Source: Epiperipatus broadwayi (taxonomy: Eukaryota > Onychophora > Udeonychophora > Euonychophora > Peripatidae). Taken from it: 64,000 nucleotides of DNA. Each line of letters starts with the position of its first letter. The stretch's first letter is position 1. The stretch lies in NCBI GenBank assembly GCA_028023455.1, contig JAQFVV010007280.1, forward strand, positions 1 to 64,000. Direction: 5' to 3'. Below, piece after piece: positions 13,941 through 25,586 of this stretch. Both the position numbers and the translations under genes were made by a program. Under the pieces are notes generated by a model. That model was not told the DNA's origin. It ran no database searches and was given only the letters and a program-made list of their open reading frames with translations.

Positions 13941-15467
13941 GTTGATAAATGAATTTAAAATCTGTGTATTTATTTTTTAATTTAATATGATTCACTAGGC
14001 ATAAGGATTCAAGCAACTTTCTTTATGTCTTAATTATATATTCAAAATGTATTTTAAAGAAAAGTATCATCATAAAATTTTGATATTTTTTTTATAGTAA
14101 AAATATCAACAAATTACTTTTAATATTAAATATATTGTACTAAAATAATAATTTCAATTACAACTACTACTACTACTTTTCATCATTCTGTATGGTTTAG
14201 CAACATAGTATTAATAGGGTGCCTAACTCAAAAATTAAAGATTACTGGATTGATCTCCAAATTAAAAAATGAAAAAACAAACAAACCCCAATTTGGTAAT
14301 TTAAATGCAACTGTTGTTTGTGATCTGCTACTTGGATAATTTCAAATCACATGATATTTCTAGCAATTATCACGTGATTACTCTTTTTTTTTAATTTTAC
14401 TACTTTTTATAATAAATATTAACATTCTCAGAATTATCATAAAATCCAAAAATTGGATTTTCAAACTTATTTTATAAGTGAGTCTTTGCAAATATATTTT
14501 TATATATATTATTACATTTTCTGATAGACTTAAATTTTGCCTGATACATATTTGTCTATGTTTTATATATAAACTGGATGAATAATCCAATTAGTTCTTT
14601 ATGTTTATTATATTTTAATATAAGTGTTGTTTATGCTATATTTATTATAAAGTTCAGCACTTTTACGTATTTAATATTTCCCCACACAAGTGGTTAAAAA
14701 TGCTCCCCTTTAAATAATTGAAAACATTTTTGTAATACAACAAATATTTCATTTCTGAAAAACGTTGTTAATTATAAAAATGCTGTTGTGTTTTAAAGAT
14801 ATTTTTTTATGATAGATATACTAAGTGTGATAATTCTGTATTTATTTTTTACTTCTAATTTCAGCAACTACGAGATAAAGAATATTTCCATTATTTTGTC
14901 AAATGATTATTTTTAAAAAAATAAATAAGAAATGCATTTGTTTTGATGAGGATTTTCATCTGGGTGAAATATTTCTCTCTTCTTACATTAATCTGGATCT
15001 GTTTAATTTTATCTTTCTACATTTGCTTTTTCGAAGTCTTAAATGATGAGTTTTTTTTAATCATATATTATCTTCAAAGTATTTTAGCTTACTATATTTA
15101 CTTTATATTTTTTGTATATTTATTTTCTTACTGAATTTTATATATATGCACATAAATAAAAGTATATGAATACATCATATTTATAGATGTAAATGAATCA
15201 TTTTAGAAGATAACTGGGTATGTGGTCCATAAAAATAATGGAAGCTTTGTTTCTTTTAATAATTATATCGTTTTTTCAACTTTTTTTGATAAAAATTATG
15301 AAATCAATCATTTATTTATTCTAGTTGTTCTCTGACAATCTTTTCTCAAGCTAGTATATCTTTGTATTTGTATAAATGCTAGTGAAAACAATTTTTAAAT
15401 CAAATCTACAAAGGATTAAGAAGTTATGTCAGCATGCTGTAATAGTAGTTCAATGGTATAGGTAATA
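13941..15467. other. AT-rich sequence, no gene recognised
   Basis: Contains a short (CTA)n patch near 14164. The ORF at 14943-15134 is low-complexity and hydrophobic, and not convincing as a gene. Confidence 0.35.
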
Positions 15468-15475
15468 ATTTAGAG

Positions 15476-15923
15476 CAGGGGTGGCCAACTTTTGTGTTCA
15501 TAAGATCTACTTTTCATTTTAAAAATGTGTTGCGATCGACTTGCTGTCATAGGCTAGTCTAAATGGAGGGAGGTGTGAAATAATACTATTTTTATATATC
15601 TATCTAGTAAAAAATAATTATTTAACAGGCCAAAAAACTCATGTCCAGATGAATTAACAATATTTATTAATTCAAATTAGCTACATTAAATCAAGATTAA
15701 AAATATTATTTTCAATAATGATACGGTTTAATGGATGGAGTTCACCTATCTAGAATTGAAAAAAAATTTAGAACAAAAACATAAATAACAAAAAAACTTA
15801 AAAATCTTGATTTAATTTGTTTCACTCATTACCCGACAGCTCTTACTACATTGGCCTCGCAATCGACCAAAAATGGCTTTGTGATCGATCGGTGGATCAC
15901 GATCGACTTGTTGGACACCCCTG
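15476..15923. mobile_element. hAT-type MITE, 448 bp, with TSD
   Basis: It opens CAGGGGTGGCCAAC and closes GTTGGACACCCCTG: 14-bp terminal inverted repeats with one mismatch. The flanking 8 bp are ATTTAGAG (15468-15475) and ATTTAGAA (15924-15931), an 8-bp target-site duplication with one difference, as hAT transposases make. Subterminal GATCGA-rich blocks occur at both ends (near 15534 and 15862-15907). There is no transposase ORF, so it is non-autonomous. Confidence 0.88.
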
Positions 15924-15931
15924 ATTTAGAA

Positions 15932-18262
15932 TATTTATATTTCAATGAAATAATTATTGAATTATATCCACAAAATAATACAGTATCAAATTGTAGTGCC
16001 CATGTCATAATGGCATTTTAAAGATATTTATAACAGCCTATATTGTACTTTTTGCTATATCATGAATGAACTATATAATGCAGTAAATTTGCTACTGTCA
16101 TTAAAGTATTAAAATTGTCATATATTAATAAGATAAAAGTAATATTTCAATTTGCTCATTGTTTCATATAGTGTATATTTTATCATATATATTAGATCTA
16201 ATGCAATTTTAAAATGAGCATGCTACATAATCGAATCTTTATTAAGAAAATACATTGGGTTTCTGAATTTTATTGATTAAAAAATAATAATAAAGACAGT
16301 CACAATGACAAATTTCAATATGAAAATTAAAACATATATTTAGCATTCCAAGAGTAATTATTATAACACTACAGCTTAATTAACTGGATGTAAAGAAATA
16401 AGCAATGCAAATGAGTCTATAGATATTAGGGACTCTTTATATATATATTTAAAATGTTAAAGTATATATCATAAATATTATTTAAAGAGTCTTTTTCGAA
16501 TTGTATGTAGAGGTCCAAAACTCTAAGTATGAGGCCATGTCTTCTTTTTGCCTAATGAAATATAATGTATCAAATAATTTAAATAGTTTGTTTAAAACTC
16601 AAAAGAGACATTTAACATCATTAAATCTTTTGTGCTTATTTCGTTTAAAATATTTGATTCAGTTTATATTTCATTTCACAATAAAATATTAAATTGCTTC
16701 CTTATCTCTAATCTTATTGCATATCATTGATATGCACATATATAATCATTACAAGCAAATTTATTAACAAGTATATGAAGCTCTAATGGAGAATCTTCAA
16801 CAATTTTAATAGTTTTTTCCAGAAATATTCTTTCAAAAAATAATATAATGTGATTAACTGAATCATATTTTGAACTGAAAGATCTTTTGGCAAAATAGTT
16901 AATATGTTTATTTATTATGCTCAAAATCTGAGGTCTAAACTTGAGTAACTTGAAAATTTTTTATGACTAAACAGGAAAACCCATATTCCAACTAACTAGC
17001 CATCCAATAACAATCATATATGATTCCATACCTAGGTATTTTTATCTAAAGAGTAAAACAAAAATAGAAAAACCCTACAAACCTCATTACATAGCAGCTA
17101 GAAAGCATGACTAGTAATTTCTTATTAGTTACTATTCCTCTAAGTGAGAGACAGGCCAATGAAAAGGCTTATTGCTCTACAACAGATTATTTAAAAACTG
17201 ATTTAGTTTTTTTTTCTTTTTACCATTTTTTATTATAATATTCTGTACATTTTGTTATTGGTTATTTATTACCAAGCCATAGCACTTTTTAAAATTACAT
17301 GTGTATTAACAGCTTCAAATATTTTGTCTAAATGTTATTTCACAATTTTGTTCTGATATGGTTCAACTATAAATTTATCAAATTCACACTTTAAAAAAGG
17401 AATTAGAATGATAATTTAAATATAACTGAAATGTATCATGAATAAAGATGTATAAAAAATCATTAAAAATGTTTAAAATTGTCAATATATGTATGCTGTA
17501 TTACTTATGTAATGTTATTTCAAATAAAATTGATGAATATCTCATAAAATTTTAGGGCATGTATTTCTAAAATTAAACATTTTTGCATATATTTATAAGC
17601 ATATTTTATATATTAAGTGAGTGGATGTATGCATATTTATAAATACATGAGAGATATTGAAATCTAGATTTATAAATAGACCTCATAGACAATTCATAGC
17701 ATGTGGCTATTGTTATATATATATTCTTAATTTTTTTATGTTAATTTTTTTGTTGTTTTTTTTTTAAAAATCTTAGATTTCTATATTACATGCAATATTT
17801 TAATTAAATAATAATCCATATGGTACAATTTTTTTTTTACTATTTTACTTTTATACAATTAACATTTCTATCCATTTTGAAATTTAGTTGGATATCTTAA
17901 TGGCAGAGTTTATTAGTTTCTAATGTTTTTTTTTTTTTTTGTTACATTGCATATTCAAATATAAAAAGAATGCTTGAAAATGGAACAGTTTCGTCTATTT
18001 TTAGCTTACAATGTATATATTTACAGCTGTCCTTGTGTATATGTAAATAAACCAAATTTGTAGATGTTAGAAAAAAAATCAATGAAATTCAAAACTTTGA
18101 GCCAGATGCTGGTCTAGTGAAATTCTGGCTGAATGACCAGAATTCAGTGTTTTTATACAGGAAATTTTGTTTGTTTTTATCTACATTACTTGAAAAAGTT
18201 TGTTGGTTTTTAATACATATATATACACTGTATCTTAATATAATAAAAAATGATGTTAAAAG
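15932..18262. other. 3' UTR and downstream flank of the HECT gene
   Basis: Lies beyond the minus-strand stop codon. AT-rich with T and A homopolymers. No other exon, RNA gene or convincing polyadenylation site could be fixed. Confidence 0.4.
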
Positions 18263-18383
18263 TTATTCTAAGCCAAAACCTTCTGCATTGGAGATAGCAA
18301 TAATGAGTTTACTCCTCATGACTTTTCTACTTCTGTAAGCTGGGAGAATGAGCTGATTAAAACATGTGTGAGCCATTGGAAGC
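18263..18383 (-). CDS. HECTD2: HECT E3 ligase, terminal exon with catalytic Cys
   Basis: The last coding exon: one base completing Leu, 39 codons and a TAA stop at 18263-18265. The acceptor is CTTTTAG at 18384-18390. The product starts [16 protein letters not shown] and ends SNAEGFGLE. The Cys in HTCFNQL is the thioester-forming catalytic residue of HECT ligases, and the acidic EGFGLE end is typical of the family. An ATTAAA hexamer lies about 50 nt past the stop (plus 18209-18214), but I cannot say whether it is the used polyadenylation signal. Confidence 0.94.
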
Positions 18384-18888
18384 CTAAAAGAAATATATAT
18401 GTATTATTCAAATATTTTTATGGATAAAAATGTTTATTTATTATAATATATGTGATTGAAAACTATTTTAGCTAGTAGTACCATAAGCACTTAAAATAGT
18501 ATTTAAAAAGACATAGGTTTGCTCTATTTATTCTCTGTCTATAATGAAGCCAACTAGAAATTTTAACTATCACATCACATGGAAATAAACATAGAATAAT
18601 GCAAAATTAGTATTACTTACTTTGATAGGAAAGTTTCTGATTAGTTTCAAAATACACAATAGGGAAATATAGCAAATAAACAACTTTCTACAGAAAAAAA
18701 AGTATTAATCAAAATAGTTTTTAATCGTGTATAGACTTTACTGGTTTAAAAAAAAAATCATAAGAAGCATAAACGTATACATATTAACTTGACACAAATA
18801 TAGTGTGCATTATAATGGTCAGCTTACAAAGAAACTGAAAAGATCAGATCACTCACAAAAGGTTGCCACAAGGTTCACAACTGGGCAG

Positions 18889-19030
18889 AAATGGGATGGA
18901 GCAAAATATGGGAAAATTTAGAGTGGGGAATTGAAAATAAAGTGGCTAACAGGTTTATCTGGGCATAATTGCTGAGATATTCTTGACTTCGTTTAAGGAG
19001 AAGCCACAATACATCACATCACATCACATC
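18889..19030 (+). mobile_element. LINE family A, 3'-end fragment (copy 0)
   Basis: From GAAATGGGATGGAGCAAAA to CATCACATCACATCACATC it matches the last ~140 bp of the three copies downstream, including the GGTTTxTCTGxGCAT and GAGATTCxTGACT blocks. The 3' tail ends in a short CATCA repeat and is fused directly to the truncated 5' end of the next copy. Confidence 0.8.
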
Positions 19031-21035
19031 TGCAGAGATGGTAATGAATTTAAAGTATAGGGCAAAAGTAAAGCTATTATCATGTTTTAATAAGATGGCA
19101 CAGAAGATAATTTTTCTGGGTAGTTGGAGAAAGAGTAAGATTATTATTTAAAGGAAAGGGTAAGGATCATAGAAAGTTAAACAATTATAGACCAATAGAG
19201 GTAACATCAGTTTTATATAAAGTTTTATCGTGTATAGTGGCTGGAAGAGTTGCAAAAATGGATGAAAGGGATTATTGTAATGGAGGAAATGCAAGGAGGT
19301 TCTAGATCAGATAGGCGTATAGAAGATAGTTTATTTGTAGTTACACAACTTATGGATATGAGTAGGAATTCAGGTAGACAGTTATATATGAGTTGGATAG
19401 ATATAGACAAGGTATATGATAAAGTAAATAGAAATAGTTTATGGGTAAGTTTAGAAAATTTGGGATGGATGAAGCTTTAGTGGATATTATTAAAAAATTA
19501 TGTGAAAATAATTACTATATGTATCAATTAGGAAATATAGAATTAGTTAAAGTTAAAAATGGGTTGGGACTAAGGCAAGGATACTCTATGTCACCTATTT
19601 TGTTTTTGTTGTATTTGAGTAAATGGACAGAGCAATAGAATGGTTAGGAAGAGGGATAGAGATACCATTAATAGGTGGTAAGGGAATATATACTTTGTCA
19701 GGTCTTCTTTTTTTTGCGGATGATGTCTTTTTGTGTACAGAAAGAAGAGAAGATATGGAAGTTATGCTGAGGACATGTGCAAGAATGGGTAAAGAGATGG
19801 GGATTAAATTTGGTGTAGAAAAATCAAATATAATGATGGTTAATACTGGGGAAAGAGAAGATGTAGATTTTTTATTGGGGGATATAAAGTTAAGTGTGAT
19901 GAATAGATATAGTTATTTGGGAATCAGCTTAAGTAATCAGAAAAATTGTTTGGATGAATGAAGCAAATAAAAGAAAGGGATTGATAAAGAAATTAACAGT
20001 GTTTTCATATAATAAATATGATGTAGCTAGAATTGTATGGAAGGGAGTTGAAGTAGCAGAGTTAACATATGGTAATGATGTGTTATGTGTTAGTAAAGGG
20101 GTATTAGATTACTTAGAAAAAGTACAAAGGGAAGTAGGAAGACATGCATTGGATGCAGATGTGTGGACAGCAAGGGAGGCAATTCAAGGAGAAATGGGAT
20201 GGTCAAGTTTTTATATGAGAGATGCAAAAAGTAAAATGAAAATGTTTAGTAGGTTGCAGTTTATTGATAATAAAAGAATAGCCAAAATAGTATTTAATTG
20301 GTTTACGAGTAAAGGGTAGGCAACAAGATGGGTGAAAAAGGTAATGCAGTATGCAAAAGATTTGGATAAAGAATTTATATCAGTATACTTGTACAAAAGG
20401 TGGGATGATTGTGTTAGGAGGATTGTTGAGTGTTATAGTGGTAAGGAATGGGATAAAAGTCTAGATACATTAATAAAGAATAGAGAGTTTGAGAGATGGA
20501 GAACTAGTATGAAGAGTAAAAAGAGTTTAAATATATATAGAAGTAAACGGAACATTGAGTGTCAGTTAATTTATGATAATAGCAAGGAAAGTAGTTTATT
20601 GTTTAAGGCTTGAATGGGATCTTTAGCAACAAGAGAATATACATATAAATGAAAAAATATGGGTGATTTAGTCTGCAAATTGTGTAAAGAAGGCATAGAA
20701 AATATTAGGCATCTGTTAATTGAATATAAATGCTTGAAAGCAAAAAAGGTACAAATAATAAAGTTATGGAAGAATAAATATGAACAAAGTGATTATACAG
20801 AAAGTGGGTTATTGGTTTTTATGCTGGGTTTGGGGGAAAATAAGGGGGATTTATATATAAAGGCCATAGAGTTGACAAAGATTATGTTGTGGAAATGGGA
20901 TGGAGCAGATTATGGGAAAACTTAGAGTGGGAAATTGAAAGGGAAGGTAAAGTGATTAACAGGTTTCTGTGAGCATAGTTGCTGAGAGATTCCTGACTCT
21001 GTTTAAGGAGAAGTCAAAGTGCATCACATCACATT
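19031..21035 (+). mobile_element. LINE family A, copy 1, 5'-truncated RT
   Basis: Starts inside the RT region (EMVMN). RT landmarks follow in order: NYRPIEVTSVLYK (19178-19220), WIDIDKVYDKVNR (motif A, near 19395), GLRQGYSMSPILF (near 19567), LLFFADDVFL (motif C, FADD, near 19705). After the RT come AELTYGNDVLCVSKG (near 20056) and a C-terminal zinc finger CKLC-x8-H-x6-C (near 20680-20735). Several frameshifts and stops break it (for example between 19480/19441, 19638/19623 and 19961/19954), so it is inactive. It ends in GTGCATCACATCACATT. Confidence 0.85.
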
Positions 21036-21754
21036 AATTGTATTTAATTGGGTTATGAATAAAGGGCAGGTAACACGATGGGTAAGAAAGGTAATGCAGA
21101 GGATTTGGATAAAGAATTTATGTCAGTATACTTGTACAAAAGGGTGGGATGATTATGTTAGGAGAATTGTTGAGTGTTGTAGTGGTAAGGAATGGGATAG
21201 AAGAATAGATGCATTAATAAAGAATAGGGAGTCCTCCTAATATGGAGAGTAATAAAAAGAGTTTAAATATATATAGAAGTAAACAAAATATTAGGTGTGA
21301 GTTAATTTATGATAATAGCAAGGACAGTAGTTTACTGTTTAAGACTTGGATGGGATCTTTAGCAACAGGGGATTATATACGTAAGTGGAAAAACACGGGT
21401 GATTTAGTCTGCAAGCTGTGTAAGGACGGCATAGAAAATATTAGGCTTCTCTTAATCGAATGTAAATGCTTGAAAGCAGAAAGGATACAAATAATAAAGT
21501 TGTGGAAAAATATAAGGAAAGTGATTATACAGAAAGTGGGTTATTGATTTTTATGCTGGGTTTGGGGAAAGGGGAGTTAGATATAAAGGCCATGGAGTTG
21601 ACAAAAATTATGTTGTGGAAATGAAATAGAGCAGGATATGGGAACACATAGGGTGGGAAATGGAAAGAGAAGGTATAGGGGCTAACAGGTTTTTCTGGGC
21701 ATTGTTGCTGAGAGATTCCTGACTCTGTATAAGGAGGTCACAGTGCACCACATT
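21036..21754 (+). mobile_element. LINE family A, copy 2, 3' part only
   Basis: Starts at TGTATTTAATTGGGTTATGAAT, equivalent to about 20290 of copy 1, and runs through the RRIVECCSGKEWDRRIDALI block and the CKLCKDGIENIRLLLIECKC finger to the CATCACATT-like tail. It begins exactly where the tail of copy 1 stops. It is interrupted by stops (for example near 21238) and a frameshift after 21520. Confidence 0.83.
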
Positions 21755-23840
21755 ATTAATATTAGGTTTACAGAAAATGAGCTGAATGAGGCAGGGAATA
21801 AATTGAAAAGTGGAAAGGCAAGAGGTTTGGATGGATGGACCATAGAGATGGTAATGAATTAAGGGCATAGAGCAAAAGTAAAATTATTATCATGTTTTAA
21901 TCAGATGGCATGAAAGATAGTTTTTCCAGATAGTTGGAGTAACACAAGAGTAAGGCTACTATTTAAAGAAAAGGTAGGAATCATAGAAAGTTAAACAATT
22001 ATAGACCAATAGTGGTAACATCAGTTTTATATAAAGTTTTCTCATATATGGTGGCTGGAAGAGTTGCAAAATGGATGAAAGAAAATAATATAGTGGGAGA
22101 AATGCAAGGAAGTTTTTAATCGATAGGTGTATAGGAGATAGTTTATTTGTAGTTACACAACTTATGGATATGAGTAGGTATATAGGTAGACAGCTATATA
22201 TGATTTTTATAGATATAGTGAAGGCATATGATAGTTTAAATAGAAATAGATTATGGCTAAGTTTAGTAAATTTGGGAATGGATGGAGCTTTAGTAGATAT
22301 TACTAAAAAATTATATGAAAATAATTACTATACATATCAATTAGGAAATATGGAATCAGTTAAAGTTAAAAATGGGATGGGACTAAGGCAAGGATTCCCT
22401 ATGTCACCTATTTTGTTTCTGTTGTATTTGAGGGAAATGGAGAGAGTAAAAGAAAGATTAGGAAGAGGGCTAGAGATACCATTAGTAGGTGGCAAGGGAA
22501 TATATACATTATCTGGTCTTTTATTTTCAGGTGATATCTTTTTGTGTGCAGAAAGAAGGGAAGATATGGAAATTATGCTGAGGACATGCGCAAGGGTGGG
22601 TAAAGAGATGGGGATTAAGTTTAGTGAAGAAAAATCAAAAGCAATGATGATTAATACTGGGAAAAGAGAAGACAACAAATTTATAATGGGGATGTAAAGT
22701 TAAGTGTGGTGAATATATATAACTATTTGGGAATCATCTTAAGTAATCAGAGAAATTGCTTGGATGAATGGGAGAAAAAATTGATAAATGAAGCAAAGAA
22801 AAGAAAGGGATTGACAAAAAATTAACAGTGTTTTCATATAATAAATATGATGTAGCTAGAATTATATGGGAGTGGTGGTAGAAGGGTTAACATATGTTAA
22901 TGATGTGTTATGTGTTAGTAAAAGGGTATTAGATTACTTGGAAAAAGTACAAAGAGAAGTAAGAAGACATGCATTAGATGCAGATGTGTGCATGGCAAAG
23001 GAGCCAATTCAAGGAGAAATGGGATGGTCAAGTTTTTATATGAGGGATACAAAAAGCAAAATGAAAATGTTCGGTAGATTGCAATTTATGGATAATAAAA
23101 GAATAGCCAAATTGTATTTAATTGGGTTATGAATAAAGGGCAGGTAACAAGATGGAAAGGAAGGTAATGCGATATGTAGAAGATTTGGATAAAAAATTTA
23201 TGTCAGTACACTTGTACAAAAAGTGGGATAAATGTATTAGGAGAATTGTTGAGTGTTATAGTGGTACGAAATGGGATAGAAGAATAGATGCATTAATAAA
23301 GAATAGGGAGTTGGAGAGATGGAGAACTAGTATGGAGAGTAAAAAGAGTTTAAATATATATAGAAGTAAATGGAATATTAGGTGCGAGTTAATTTATGAT
23401 AATAGCAAGGAAAGTAGTTTACTATTTAAGGCTTGAAGGGATTATACACATAAATGGAAAAACAAGAGTGATTTAATCTGCAAGTTGTGTAAGGAAGGCA
23501 TAGAAAATATTAGGCATCTGTTAATTAAATGTAAATAATTGAAAGCAAAAAGGATGCAAATAATAAAGTTGTGAAAGAATAAATATAAGGAAAGTGATTA
23601 TACAGAAAGTGGGTTATTGATTTTTATGCTGGGTTTAGGGAAAGATAAGGGGGAGTTAGATATAAAGGCCATGGAGTTGACAAAGATTATGTTGTGGAAA
23701 TGGGATGGAGCAGGATATGGAAAAACATAGGGTGGGGAATGGAAAGGGAAGTTATAGTGGCTAACAGGTTTCTCTGAGCATTGTTACTGAGAGATTCCTG
23801 ATTCTGTATAAGGAGAAGTCACAGTGCATCACATCACATT
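21755..23840 (+). mobile_element. LINE family A, copy 3, longest RT
   Basis: The longest copy. It opens FTENELNEAGNKLKSGKARGLDGW (start of the RT fingers) near 21767, then FIDIVKAYDSLNR (motif A) near 22205 and GLRQGFPMSPILF near 22380. The catalytic motif C reads LLFSGDIFLC near 22518: the FADD of copy 1 has been lost through a small deletion and substitution, so the RT is dead. The tail CATCACATCACATT ends at 23840. Five blocks of conserved ORF between 22164 and 23436 are separated by stops. Confidence 0.84.
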
Positions 23841-24132
23841 AACTATTCTCCTGGAAAAACAAGGTAGATATCACTTCTAAGCACTTGCCATCACTACTAG
23901 TACATTTAGTACATTTTTTTTCATCCTATTTAGGTCTTGATTACATCTTTGTTTTGTCATGCAAACCTATATTCATGAAATAAAATATAAATATTTCTGG
24001 TTTTTTAACATTTATTTTATACTCTGGAATAAATATGAGAGCATTGCTTGAACATATTTTAAAATTTTAGATTAGATTAATGCTATTTTGATATCATTAT
24101 GTGTCCAAGATTTGAATTATTGAACTTTGTAC

Positions 24133-24290
24133 TTGATAATATGTTTGACTATTTTCATCATCTATCATTAAATGTTATGTCTAGAAAATTTTTACATTTT
24201 CTAGGCATTCAACACTTAATAACAGATGATGGAAATATTCCAACATATTATCACATCTAAAACACTATCATCATAAACCTTAAGGCAAAT
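24133..24290. mobile_element. Foldback element, copy 2
   Basis: The inner arms (TGACTATTTTCATCATCTA near 24149 and GATGATGGAAATATTCCAA near 24225) are inverted. Flanking ATTGAACTTTGTAC (24119-24132) and ATTGGACTTTGTAC (24291-24304) form a 14-bp duplication with one mismatch. It is homologous to the palindrome inserted at 34877-35151, including the terminal AAACCTTxAGGxAAAT block. Confidence 0.65.
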
Positions 24291-24494
24291 ATTGGACTTT
24301 GTACATCCATTAATATTTCTGATTTTCTGCATAAAACTTATAAAATTTCTCATTATTAAAAAATAATACTTAAATAATCTTGCATTATTTTGATTTACCA
24401 TTAATCAAGGTAATTTAGTTTATTCAGTGTGATCTATTTTTTCATCCAACCCTAAACTGTCAAATTATTCTAGCTATAGCTATCATATAGATGT

Positions 24495-24921
24495 TATATA
24501 TAGATCTTGAAAAATAAGCTCTTAACAAATTTTGAGAATATCCTCAACCCCAGACTGGTTTCTGTTTCTGGCATTGTCAGTGAGGCGCCAGGAAATTCAA
24601 CATTAGATTAGAAATACTAGGACAAGCCCAGCACTTTATCTAATGTACAACTATTGAATAGAAAATCTGAATGTGTCAGACATCCATATGTCTTCCAATC
24701 CAGCTATCTAACTCAAATAGCCATATGGTACTGAACTAAGTTCAGATACACTATATATTAACAGCTTTAGCAATATAAAATTGCCAGAAGCAGAAACCGG
24801 TCTGGGGTTGAGGATATTCTCAAAGCTTGCTAAGAGCTTATTTTGTGAGCTCTATATATAACATTGTAAATATAAGCTTTATTAAATTAAGTCATGTGAC
24901 ATCTGACTTGATTTTTTTATC
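24495..24921 (-). mobile_element. Hammerhead retrozyme-like element C, monomer with TSD
   Basis: A 427-bp insertion flanked by perfect 13-bp direct repeats ATCATATAGATGT (24482-24494 and 24922-24934). About 60-bp arms near each end are inverted (AATAAGCTCTTAACAAA... and ...TTGCTAAGAGCTTATT). The middle shares blocks with the 34-kb family (GAAAATCTGAA, AGACATxCATATGTCTTCxAAxCCAGCTAT). The right end AAGTCATGTGACATCTGACTT matches the left end of the 34-kb array in reverse complement. One hammerhead lies on the minus strand; a 3' half-hammerhead lies in the right arm. Confidence 0.75.
24536..24598 (-). ncRNA. Hammerhead ribozyme motif, inactive core (element C)
   Basis: Minus strand: stem I 5' side, then CTGACAA (24574-24580; G8 has become A), a short stem II, GAAAC and CAGTC, then TGGGG, which pairs with CCTCA. 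Further out GAATTTCCT pairs with AGGATATTC with one mismatch, leaving an internal loop in stem I as in natural type I hammerheads. The core change predicts loss of cleavage. Confidence 0.6.
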
Positions 24922-25065
24922 ATCATATAGATGTGAATGTAAATGGCATATAGGACTTATTAAAAGACTCATATTAGAGATAGTTTTAGATAATGTTTGA
25001 AATTAATTACCTAGTATTATGGATCATGCAGTGAGCATTTATTTAATATTATACTAAATGTTATA

Positions 25066-25586
25066 CAAATATTTGAAAACCAGGCAATATAAGTGTTTTG
25101 TGCTGAACCAGCACTCATCAGTTGGTCCAGATTATCATCTCCCACACATATATATAATCAGTGCTCAGTTTATATTAAAATAGCAAATCTTCACACTTTA
25201 ATGGATAGGCATCAATCTATTCCAACCTCCAACTTTTCAGCCATTCATATCATTGAAAATCTGAGATGGAAAGCCCAAATCCCATGCTGATGCCAATATT
25301 ATTGCCATACCCATGTTGACTTCAAGTCACTCTGACCCCTCATGTATATGACCTTATCCATTTAAATACATAAAAGAGGGATGGGCAGGATACAAGCTTC
25401 ATATGTAAATATTTGAAAATAAGTATATTGGTGATTATTTATCTTTTCTACATGTGTGTGGTCATGTGTATCAGTTGTATGAGATAGTGTGGATAGTTGA
25501 ATGGTGCTTGAAAGTCTGCATTCAAATCACTTATATTTACAATTAAGCTCCAGGTTTGTAAAGAGTGCCTGGTTTTCAAATATTTA
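25066..25586 (-). mobile_element. Hammerhead repeat family D with terminal inverted repeats
   Basis: Ends are inverted: AAATATTTGAAAACCAGGCA at the left and TGCCTGGTTTTCAAATATTT at the right. Near the left end the minus strand reads CTGATGA (25115-25121), a perfect 6-bp hairpin GTGCTG-GTT-CAGCAC (25100-25114), then AAAAC, one base from the hammerhead GAAAC. It also contains the 190-bp block shared with 13.74 kb and a tRNA-like SINE (25454-25530). No clear target duplication was seen. Confidence 0.55.
25454..25530 (+). mobile_element. tRNA-like SINE fragment
   Basis: TGTGTGGTCATGTGTATC followed by GTGCTTGAAAGTCTGCATTCAAATCAC. It matches the copies at 9.8 and 13.6 kb, with a mutated B box (GCATTCAAATC). 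Confidence 0.5.
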
